From Atopsyche davidsoni (lineage: Eukaryota; Arthropoda; Insecta; Trichoptera; Hydrobiosidae): a DNA stretch of 64,000 nt. Positions 14,001 through 22,599 of the stretch are shown piece after piece. The DNA is taken from positions 992,001 to 1,056,000 of the forward strand of contig JAILWY010000014.1 of assembly GCA_022113835.1 (NCBI GenBank). The letters run 5' to 3'. Position 1 is the stretch's first letter. Every line of letters begins with the position of its first letter. The notes beneath the pieces were generated by a model. It was not told where the DNA came from, did not search any database, and saw only the letters and a program-made list of their open reading frames with translations. The position numbers and the translations under genes were made by a program.

Positions 14001-14550
14001 TTCTACTCTTATAGGGTAGTGCAGTTATAAAGTGCAGATGGTGTAAATCTAATTAAGTTTTAATTTGAAATATAAATCATTTTGAATATATGTATACTAG
14101 CCAATAATTAGTAGCAGTAAAAAGCAAGCTTGAAATATTCACAATTTATTTTTCCCAGCTTTTAAATACTTACGTTTAATGCATTAATGGTGGCTGCATT
14201 TTTCCTTCCAGAGATTGTAAATATAGTGACATCGGTGATCACACTCACCCGGACTATTTCAAATGTCAAACAACAAAATATAAGTCTAGGAACGGAACAG
14301 AGGGACGTTATACGTAGCAATATGTTTGTGATTGTAATGGGTATTAAATTTAAAATGTAGGTAAATACAACTGCAAAATTGCAAAGCAAAATTATTGGTA
14401 AGACGAAGAGGAGTGTCATGTTATTCAAAAGTACATCATATTTGTGTTTGCAGGTTTTTGTGGCCATTATAAATATTCAGGTTTTGGGTGTTAAGCTGCG
14501 TTTTTCTTTGTTAACGTTTTGATTCCGGTACGGGACTGTCTTCAGGGAAT

Positions 14551-14706
14551 TCATTGAGGTCCTTTTTGATAATGCGCATGCCTCTGAGTGTGCAGAGTCG
14601 GTGACTGAGGGATTTTCAGCCTGACGCCATCGTCTCTGTTGATACTGTCAGGGTATTTTTCAATGTCAATTGCCGCCCTGATAAGACTGATGTTTTTTTC
14701 CTTAGC
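14551..14706 (-). pseudogene. Remnant of a Penelope-like retroelement 3' coding region
   Basis: A 51-residue open stretch ending in a stop contains IRAAIDIEKYPDSINRDDGV. It resembles the short conserved motif (REAIEI...NNINRDDG) that ends the GIY-YIG endonuclease region of Penelope-like elements. No reverse-transcriptase core is visible upstream on the minus strand, so this is a decayed fragment. Assignment is from memory of the motif. Confidence 0.35.
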
Positions 14707-14709
14707 CAA

Positions 14710-16130
14710 AGTGAGCAATTTGCAAAGAGAAAGTGTCCCTTTTTTATAAATTTCTTGGCCACTGTCAAATCCACGGATAACTTCTCAGTGTACTTTTTTT
14801 CAATAAAAAAAACCCAAAACCTGATATTTCTTAAATCATGAGTATTTAAATTTTAGCTCAGATTTTTTTTTATCACCTATATTACCTTTCATTTTGGATC
14901 ATTCTGTGTAGAGGTGACCTTGAATATGTGCCCGAGGGCATAGATAGCACTGGGATACGATTGGAGGTAGATCATTTCAGCGTGATGATGTTGAGTTATT
15001 CCGGAGTTGTGTTTGTTTGCTTGTCTCTGGTAACACGCGATCCTCACAAACCTTTGCTTACTTGATGGTAGAGAGTTAGATCACCCTTGAGAATGGTGAT
15101 GTCTAGCGAGTAAGAAACAGGCTGTTCCATAGATGTAATGAAAAATAAAACGAGTAAATGATAAAAAAATTATACAAAATAATTTCTTAAATGAGAATGT
15201 GCTTTTATTTCTGTAGAAAACCACAACCTAATACTTGTCTATCCTGAAACCCAAATGTGTTTATTTATACTATTATCTCTCATTTGCGAGACACATTTCG
15301 ATTTTACAGCTAATGTAAAGTTGGCTATCAGGGAATATCCTTCTCTTATATACACAAGGACTTATTTTTTCTTATAGCTCACAAATTTGCTACAAATATA
15401 AATGGAGTCCGCTTAACTTCCAAACCAACGTTACATGATATATACTATCATCGGCTTACTTTTTAATTATACATTGCTTTAGTCATATTTCTTTTAAACT
15501 AATTTTTTTTTTATTGGTGCAGTAAAACTGAAAAATCCTCTTGTGATTGTGATTTCCCTACACACGATTAGCTAAATCTCTAAGACAGCCTCAATTTTAA
15601 GAAAATTTTCCTTTTCAACCTTTTCCTATTTTATTCTACCAATTTCCCGGCGGGCACAGTATTATTCATGCAGACACGAGAAGACCATACATTATTCAGC
15701 AGTGAAGTTCCGAATGGATGCATTTGATGGAGACATGTCATGATGACATCATTAAGAGAAGGCTTAGCTGATTGAAAAATATACTATACATGGAAAGAAA
15801 TGGATATTCTAACATTGAGCTTGTGAAAACTTCAGAAAATCATCAAGAAACCAATATTGTTCTAGTTATTTTTGTTATTAGTAAAACACTCCCTTTGCAG
15901 GTGTTGTATATATTATGAGATTCTGTTTGCCGCAGATATGTGTTTGTACTCAAACATTGTGTATAATTAATATGCACATCAATTATACATTTTCTATTAC
16001 TCACTGAGATCAGTTCTATAAATAAGTCATTTAATCAATAATAACTTTAGTATGTGGATTTTTTTTTCATAATTTTAGTTAAGTAAAGCAACTCAATAAT
16101 ATTTTTATTTTAAGAAATTCAATATTTTTG
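14710..16130. other. AT-rich spacer, no gene seen
   Basis: No coding-like segment with splice signals was found. A patch at 14900-15070 is less AT-rich but broken in all frames. Confidence 0.5.
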
Positions 16131-16132
16131 AC

Positions 16133-16480
16133 AGAGAGTACTTGTTGGAATTCCGTTTTGATATTTTTGAATAAAATACTTGAGTGATTTTCCACATTTT
16201 CGTTTTTATTAGTGACCGGTTTCGCCAACCTTTCACGTTGGCATTATCAAACAGAGAACATTATCAACTCTGTTTGATAATGCCAACGTGAAAGGTTGGC
16301 GAAACCGGTGACTAATAAAAACGAAAATGTGGAAACAATTAATTATTTTTAAAGGTGGTGTTTTTATTTCGACCTGTGACCTATTGAGAGTTTTTCTAAT
16401 TGTTTCATTTTTGACAGAGAGTACTCGGTGGAATTTCATTTTAATATTTTCAGCATTTGGAAAAATCACTAAAGTATTTA
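16133..16480. mobile_element. Foldback (inverted-repeat) element, full-length-like copy
   Basis: The core 16188-16334 is a near-perfect palindrome. The left arm carries TGACCGGTTTCGCCAACC and ACGTTGGCATTATCAAACAG, the loop is about 16257-16267, and the reverse complement follows. It is flanked by TTTTTGACAGAGAGTACT blocks at 16133 and again near 16410-16427. Related copies occur at 1, 4208, 17598, 28518 and 58135. No coding capacity, so non-autonomous. Confidence 0.8.
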
Positions 16481-17367
16481 TTTAAAATAATCCTTTAAAG
16501 ATTCCCCACAAAATCCTACTCTTGAATCACTTCAACTGTGTACATATTCAGTAGCTGAAAAGCATTATGGATGCATTATTGCATCAGACTAAACAGTCTG
16601 GTTTATTGTAAATATACTTTACAATTAAGCATGTCTTGGAATCTAGTAGATACACACAATTATGTAAATATATTGGTGGTATTTCACTGTTTTTTATAAT
16701 TATATTGACAGTAAGTAAATTCATTTCAGTGGTTTTCATAGCCTCGCAATAGAAGCAAATAGATAACTAAACAGCCTGTTAGAGTTCCTAGTAAATAACT
16801 AAATAGCTTTAAAGTTTCTATTGTCCGGTAGGCTCAATTATTTCCAGATGTGAAAGCATATCACGCACCTGTTACAAGTTTCTTAAAAAAATCTTATACA
16901 TAGATAGATGATTTCTACGTTAAATGTTTCATTTTTATCTCCGAGGGAAATAAAGTTGACTAGTTAAAAAAATTCTACAGTTTTCATCTTAATAAGATTT
17001 CAAATGTTATCTTTGAGACCTTTTTACTCCAGCAGTGAGTCATCGTGGGACTATGATCAAAAATTCACAATATCTTTAGCTAATTAAATTAATTTGGAGT
17101 CTTATTGTGTTCGCAATTACAATATATCTTTGTATAAAAACATTATTAACACAGTAATCCTGTATTGCTATTAAATTGCAGTATACAGCAGAACAACCAT
17201 AATTTTCTATTGTATGTTACTTGTTTCTATGTTATTTTTATTTGATACTTGTATAATAAGAGACAAAAAAACAGACTGATATAATTTAATTTATGATATA
17301 TTTGCATAAATGTTGAGAAACCATATTTACAGAGAAAACAGCATCTGTTCTGAAACAAATATAATCT
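16480..17367. other. Upstream spacer of peptide gene A
   Basis: No gene seen. A 48-base segment at about 16606-16655 resembles one upstream of peptide gene C (about 21465-21512), both containing a TGTAAATATA start and GTCT(T/C)GGAATCTA. Confidence 0.4.
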
Positions 17368-17405
17368 TATAATATATAATGCAGCTGCAGCCACTTAAGG
17401 CAGTG
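17368..17405 (+). promoter_or_regulatory. Core promoter of peptide gene A
   Basis: A TATA-like run (17368-17380) lies about 29 bases before an arthropod-type CAGT initiator (17401-17404), followed by a 5' UTR of about 36 bases. The GCAGTGTTT context at the start site is shared with gene B. Confidence 0.55.
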
Positions 17406-17437
17406 TTTACTGAAACGGAAAGAAAAACTGCAACAAA

Positions 17438-18106
17438 ATGATGGCCAAGATTTGTTTTCTTCTGCTGGGATGTTTCATGATGGTGAGCAATCGAGACTTT
17501 TACGAATTTGAATTAAAATTACTAAAATTAAGTATATTTGAGTACTACTCTAATTTTAATTTAAAAAGATATACATGTAGTGATTTTCCTCATTTTTATT
17601 TTGTTTTTACTAGACTAGGACTAGTTTCACCAACTTCCTATGTTGCCATTTTTAAAAAAACAAAGAAATATAGTGTTAAATATATAATACCATAATGAAT
17701 TCCACCAAGTATTTTTCGTCAAAAAGATTAATTGAGAAATATTGATAAATAATACATAATACATATGGGCTAAGGACAAGTCACAGATAGTGAACTGCCT
17801 ACGACCACTCAGTATGATGTCGATGAGTGGATTCTGAAATTAGGAAATTAATTCTTCCATTATTTTTTACAGCTGCAGATGACCGCAGCTTGTGGCCCAT
17901 ACAGTAGCAGCGTGGAGGCTATCCAGCCCCATCCCTATCCTATATTCCCTATCGTACCGAGGCCCCCGGCATGGCTGATTCGCTGGTGCAAGTGCCATCC
18001 TCATGACCCCCGATGCCGGTGCCTAGTTCTATGGTACAAGTATTGCTCAAGCAAAACTCCCCATCCGCTGTGCTACTGCCTGAAGAACTGCGCGTGGTGG
18101 AATTAA
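17438..18106 (+). CDS. Secreted Cys/Trp-rich peptide A (unrecognised family)
   Basis: Two exons, 17438-17482 and 17873-18106, joined in phase 0, give 92 residues. Exon 1 encodes MMAKICFLLLGCFMM, the core of a signal peptide that continues as LQMTAA in exon 2; cleavage is likely just before CGPYSSS. The mature chain has a Pro-rich stretch (YPIFPIVPRPPAW) and then a cysteine core: WCKC, HPHDPRCRC, LWYKYC, PHPLCYC, CLKNC, AWW. There are eight core cysteines in the spacing C-x-C-x6-C-x-C-x7-C-x8-C-x-C-x3-C. The acceptor could equally be six bases later (ATGACC), dropping Leu-Gln. Paralogues B and C lie 2 and 4 kb away. Secretion is predicted from the sequence; the role is unknown (defence or venom-like and structural roles are equally open). 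Confidence 0.8.
17598..17728. mobile_element. Decayed foldback-repeat fragment in the intron of peptide gene A
   Basis: TAGTTTCACCAACTTCC and GTTGCCATTTTT parallel the GGTTTCGCCAACC and GTTGGCATTA blocks of the intact copies. GAATTCCACCAAGTA near 17697-17711 matches their outer segment. Confidence 0.5.
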
Positions 18107-18256
18107 TGAAAAATATCATTTCCTGAAGTGTAGCTGCGACATGGCAATACCTTTGTACAAATATTTTGTTAAATATAGTAAATTTATATATTATTTTGAT
18201 TATATATTTATTAGATGATACTTGAGAGTTAGTACCCATTGAACCGATTCTGCGAT

Positions 18257-18700
18257 TTATTCTTGAAACTCACCAAGCCAAATGCTTATACACAACAGTG
18301 GCTTGTAATAGATAAATGAGGGTTTGTTAAAAATAAAACAAAAAGTTTTGTAGAAACGGGACATACTTTCTCCTTCAGCTTAAGGTGATCGCTACGACCA
18401 AGAAAAAGCATGCTTGTTGAATTGAAATTTTCACACACCCTGACGATATTAACAAGGATGACCTGTACATATCATCTATCAGTAAGAGTTCTCTCTGCTC
18501 ACTGATCATCAGATTCTTCATATTTGGACTTTTTTGTTCATTACCATAGGGATCTATCAATACAATTGCAGTCCCAACACAATCTAATTGATGACCGGCG
18601 GGTAGGTGCACTCCATGAGAAAGGCAATTTTCTAGATAAAGACTTCCACGACAACTAAACTCTAAAATTATTTCTCCCTCCTTTAGACTGGATGAAGATC
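18257..18700 (-). pseudogene. Unrecognised coding-like segment, first copy of a duplicated block
   Basis: The minus strand is open for 107 codons (18700 to the TGA at 18375), starting at a possible acceptor (CACCAG before GATCTTC). It encodes a normal-looking sequence including LSHGVHLPAGHQLDCVGTAI and VLIDPYGNEQKSPNMKNL. A conserved donor-like site (GGTGAGTTTCAAGAATAA) lies downstream at 18257-18277. A diverged, frame-broken copy is at 18885-19200. No start codon or partner exon was found and no family was recognised, so it is best read as a relic exon. Confidence 0.35.
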
Positions 18701-18884
18701 CTGGTGTTTTAAATAATTATTATTCACAATATTTTATTTGAGTTATTTAAAAACATGTTAAGTTACACAATATAAGTAAAAAGGATACCGTACTGTGAAT
18801 GGCAAGCTTCATTTATAGAGTAAAAAATAATAAATTAGAATAGAATAAATAATTAGGCAAAACGATACAAGAGGGGTTTTGGTC

Positions 18885-19200
18885 TCATTGGAAGAGATTC
18901 TCAAAGTTATTCTTGAAACTCACCGAGCTAAGAATTGGATAAGTTAACGAGAGTCAAAACCTCCCAACATACATATTTTGCTTTTGGTTTAAGAGACTTT
19001 ACAATTTATCAGCTATCAGCAAGCGTTCCCTTTTCTTCATTGAGGTATCATCAGGTTCTTGATGTTTAGACTTACCATCATAGTAAGTAAATTACCAGAG
19101 ATAAATTGTAACTTTTCCTGTGTAATCTGATAGACCATTAAATTTTCACAAGCAACATACCAAAGATAGCTTGACTAAACTTTTTTGGTAACACAATATA
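18885..19200 (-). pseudogene. Second, degraded copy of the duplicated block
   Basis: It is collinear with 18257-18560: GGTGAGTTTCAAGAATAA at 18907-18927, GCTTGCTGATAGCTGATAAA against the matching CTTACTGATAGATGATATG, and AAGAACCTGATGATACC against AAGAATCTGATGATCAG. Several stops break the frame. Confidence 0.45.
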
Positions 19201-19616
19201 TGTCCTATACATTCAATATTTCACATTTATCGTTTTCAAGAATATGATGTAAAGAAAAGTAAAATAAGTAAAAGTTAATATCCAGCAATTAAATGCTTGC
19301 TATTTGGAAAATGTAATTATTCAGGTCTTTCGTGCATTCTGTTCTGTTAATTTATAAATAAATTGAAATAGCCAATCCAACTAACAAATGCCGACATAAG
19401 AAACCAAATATATTTGTAGCATATGTTGGTTTTTTCAAGAATAGTTCAATATGCGGTAATATGTATAATACTTGTATTTGAGATGTATATTATATATATA
19501 TATTTATATATATTTTTTTATGTGTTTAAGGGACCTCTTACTAACCATAACCGATGTACCATTTGATTAAACTAAAATAATACCAGGCAAGTAGAACAAA
19601 TGTAAAGATTCCAAAC

Positions 19617-19622
19617 TTTATT
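19617..19622 (-). terminator. Polyadenylation signal of peptide gene B
   Basis: AATAAA on the minus strand, about 100 bases beyond the gene B stop codon. Confidence 0.6.
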
Positions 19623-19721
19623 TTACAAAACATAAAAAATTTATACAAAAGGTATATGAACAAATTTACAAATTGTTAATCAAGGTGATAAGCTCAGGTC
19701 GTATTCAGTAAGTTAATCTCC

Positions 19722-20296
19722 TCACTTCTGCCACCACTTGCAGCACTTCAGGCAGTAGCACAGAGGGTGAGCGGGCTTGCACTTGCAGTACTTGTTCCAT
19801 GCGGCCAGGCACACGCAGCGGGGGTCTTTCGGGTGGCACTTGCACCACTTCACCAGCCACGCTGGAGGGTTGGGGAAGTAAGGAGGAGAGGAAGATACTT
19901 CCACGCTGTTGGAGTAACTCCCTGCAGCCGTCATCTGCAGCTGTAAACAGTAATCATACAATATTGAATTTGCAATCATTAACGGGATCCGTTAATACCA
20001 TTTACAAAATGACTGGTGTGGAAATGTAAAAAATAAAAAAAGATAATTATCAAAATATTCAAGAAGATTTTTGAATCATTCTCAATGCAATTTTTTTTCA
20101 CAGGAGGCATGGCATCTAGAAAAAGACTTCTGTGATAAATCACAGAAGTCTTTTTTAAAGAGAGATAAATCTCTCTTTTTCTTTTTAATTTTGAAATGAA
20201 TTATGTTAAAAAGAAGTGAAAAATATTGGTGAGTAGAAATTAATTATTTACCATCATGAAACATCCCAGCAGAAGGAAACAAATCTTGCCCATCAT
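19722..20296 (-). CDS. Secreted Cys/Trp-rich peptide B (paralogue of A)
   Basis: Minus-strand exons 20252-20296 and 19722-19940 join in phase 0 to give 87 residues. Exon 1 reads MMGKICFLLLGCFMM, one residue different from gene A, and exon 2 again begins LQMTAA. After a Ser/Pro-rich linker (SYSNSVEVSSSPPYFPNPPAW) come VKWCKC, HPKDPRCVC, AWNKYCKC, HPLCYC, CLKCCKWW. It has ten cysteines in the core: the eight of gene A plus CKC after the tyrosine and a CC before the final Trp pair. The mature chain is basic. Genes A and B are tail to tail, which fits an inverted duplication. The start is the first of two adjacent ATGs, as in gene A. Confidence 0.82.
20121..20178 (-). repeat. Twin perfect hairpins in the intron of peptide gene B
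   Basis: 20121-20154 has 16-base arms (AAAAGACTTCTGTGAT and its complement) around AA. 20157-20178 has 10-base arms (AAAGAGAGAT and its complement) around AA. Both share the centre GAT-AA-ATC and are separated by two bases. Confidence 0.7.
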
Positions 20297-20330
20297 CTTG
20301 TTGTAGTTCTTCTTTGCCTTTCAGAGAAAC

Positions 20331-20364
20331 ACTGCTCGATGTGGCCTCAGCCGCAGTTTATATT
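20331..20364 (-). promoter_or_regulatory. Core promoter of peptide gene B
   Basis: On the minus strand AATATAAA (20357-20364) lies about 28 bases before a CAGT initiator (20331-20334, GCAGTGTTT as in gene A). The 5' UTR is about 35 bases. Confidence 0.6.
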
Positions 20365-20711
20365 GCGAGATATTGTTTGCGCTCGAGGAAATGTCTCTGC
20401 TGTTTCAACAAATATTATTATTATTAAAAAAGATCATATCATTAATCAAAAATAAGCAAATTAAATCCATTTTAATATCAATAATCTTTCATAAATTTAA
20501 ATTGTATTTTTGAATATTGTGCTATTAATAAATAATATTCTGACGACACGTTTGTTTTTAGTGTTCTTAAAGATGTGTTATTGTTGATTGATGCAAACAA
20601 TGATTGGTAAATATTATTGAACTTGACAATAGTTATTTTTCTTTTCATGGCTAGTGAGATTCTAATTATCTTCAACAGTTGTTTCTGTTACTGTTGTGAG
20701 ACACAATCTTT

Positions 20712-20769
20712 TCTTGTTCATATATATATATATGAACAAGAAAATATATATATATATATATATATATAT
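20712..20769. repeat. AT-dinucleotide hairpin and (TA)n tract
   Basis: TCTTGTTCA and TGAACAAGA flank an AT run (20712-20741), followed by a (TA)n tract to 20769. Located between divergent genes B and C. Confidence 0.8.
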
Positions 20770-21740
20770 CCCTATATTTTATAGATTTTTTCACAACATG
20801 GACACTTATCTAATTGTAATCTTAATCTGTAGGGGAGTGTTTAAGTAGTGAATTTGGCTAGGCAGGTAAATCGAGGGCAGGAACTAATAAATTCTGACTA
20901 GAAGGGATTTGCCAAGTTTGGTCCCTCGTAAAAAAAAGCTAACCACTGTTTCGGTTTACAATGACTTGTACTGTTATAAAATGAGCGACTGCAAATTATC
21001 TTTTTGTAAATTACTCCTAGAAAATTTACCCACGTTACTAGTATATTTTACACAAACCTGACTCTGCAGCCTCCGTGCTACTGATGCAAAGAAGTGACTG
21101 AATTTTATCAGAACAAAAATCCATCAAAAACAGTCAGGGTAAATGTGGACTGTTAGGATATCATTTGCTTAGATATCTTTCTGGTAGATTTAAACAAGAT
21201 CATCAATTTAATTAAAAAAAATTAAATAAATTAAAAATTAATAACAAAATATATGTAATGTTCTGATAAAATATCTGAAGTTATTTTACCAAAATTGATC
21301 ATTGCTGATAAAAAAGATTGATGAACACTTTCTACTATATGATTTTAAATATTTTTTTTGGTAAGGCATTATTAACACTCAACATAATTAAAAGCATCTA
21401 AATTTGATTTATTGATGTTCTTGAAAAAGATTATTATTGACAAAGTTTCATTTAATTATTAACTGTAAATATATTTTATAATTGAGTGTGTCTCGGAATC
21501 TAAAGGGTACATAATACATAAACTCAAGCTTGCTTAAGCAAACACTCTGCTTTTCAAAAATATACCGAGAGAGTTAAATAAACTAATTAATTATAATAAT
21601 TTATTTTAATGAGTGTTTATTGACTTGAAATTTGTATTGTAACAGATGCAAGAGATTGTTTGTACGGCCGTACTCACTGAGAGCAGTCATTGTCTCGTAT
21701 TGACTTTCCAAACAAATACACAAATAGGATCATTTAAAAT
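20770..21740. other. Intergenic region between divergent peptide genes B and C
   Basis: No gene seen. It contains the 21465-21512 segment similar to 16606-16655 upstream of gene A. Confidence 0.45.
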
Positions 21741-21745
21741 TTCAA

Positions 21746-21780
21746 TATATAAGATGAATTTCGACTCAGGAAGATCAGTT
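21746..21780 (+). promoter_or_regulatory. Core promoter of peptide gene C
   Basis: TATATAAG (21746-21753) is followed about 29 bases later by the initiator TCAGT (21775-21779), with a 5' UTR of about 25 bases. Confidence 0.6.
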
Positions 21781-21800
21781 GATTCCGCTGTTCTCACAAA

Positions 21801-22352
21801 ATGGCAGTCAAATTGTGTTTTGTCCTTTTGGGATGCTTCCTGATGGTAAGAAGTAACTCGCTCTTATTTTTGTTCTGTCATTCTCTCGATTGCTGCCAAA
21901 TTACATTTAAAATGCATCCTGTCCGTTGAGACTGACTCCAGCAAGTATCGTTAATCTGGAGCAGCAGGTTTTGTCTCACTTCTTTGAGTACATCTGATAA
22001 CTTGTAACTGATTTTTTAATTTTAATTACCATTTGAGCAATTAAAAATCATAATATCATTACTCATTTTATTATTTTGTTTTCAGGTCAATGGCATTTAT
22101 GCCCAGGATGATGATGGTATGGATGCCATGTCAGGATCAGGTGAAAAGAAGCCGTGCTGCGATGAAGTGAAAATTCCTCCCCCACCGTGCTGCGACAAGA
22201 AACCCCCGATACTCCAGATGCTCAAGATCTGCAAGTGCACTCCTAATGATCCTCGCTGCAAGTGCTGGTGGCTCTGGTACCGCTACTGCTTTGGCTGCCA
22301 TCCCCATCCTCTATGCAAGTGCCTCGACTGTTGCGAGTGGTGGAAGCATTAA
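21801..22352 (+). CDS. Secreted Cys/Trp-rich peptide C (divergent paralogue)
   Basis: Exons 21801-21845 and 22086-22352 join in phase 0 to give 103 residues. Exon 1 (MAVKLCFVLLGCFLM) has the same 15-codon length as in A and B, and the signal peptide probably ends at VNGIYA before QDDDG. The mature chain begins with an acidic stretch (QDDDGMDAMSGSG) and two extra CC pairs (KKPCCDE, PPCCDKK) not present in A or B. The shared core follows: KICKC, TPNDPRCKC, WLWYRYCFGC, HPHPLCKC, CLDCCEWW. It has fourteen mature cysteines. Gene C is divergent from B (starts 1.5 kb apart). Role unknown; the extra acidic and CC part suggests functional divergence within the cluster. Confidence 0.82.
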
Positions 22353-22555
22353 ACGGCAAACCGGAGATCTAGGAGAGACCACGACAACGAACATTAGCCA
22401 GTTATGATACTGCAAATTTCGGGTCAAACGCAAACAAAAATTATTTTTTTGTTTGTACTATTCAAGGTTTTGGATTGATTACTTGAAAATTTTGTAAATT
22501 TCTGATCATAAGTAACACTCATGCAAATATTTGTACATTTTGTTAATACATAATC

Positions 22556-22561
22556 AATAAA
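22556..22561 (+). terminator. Polyadenylation signal of peptide gene C
   Basis: AATAAA about 205 bases after the stop codon, in an AT-rich 3' UTR. Confidence 0.65.
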
Positions 22562-22599
22562 ATTGTTTTTTACCAAGTTACAGTTTTATCCTTTTAAAT

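Noticed and set aside
14162..14467. 101-residue hydrophobic minus-strand frame resembling membrane segments
   Set aside because: Hydrophobicity comes from AT-rich codons; no family resemblance and no promoter or splice signals.
20712..20769. CRISPR-like regular repeats near AT tracts
   Set aside because: These are simple dinucleotide runs in an insect genome, not spaced repeats with unique spacers.
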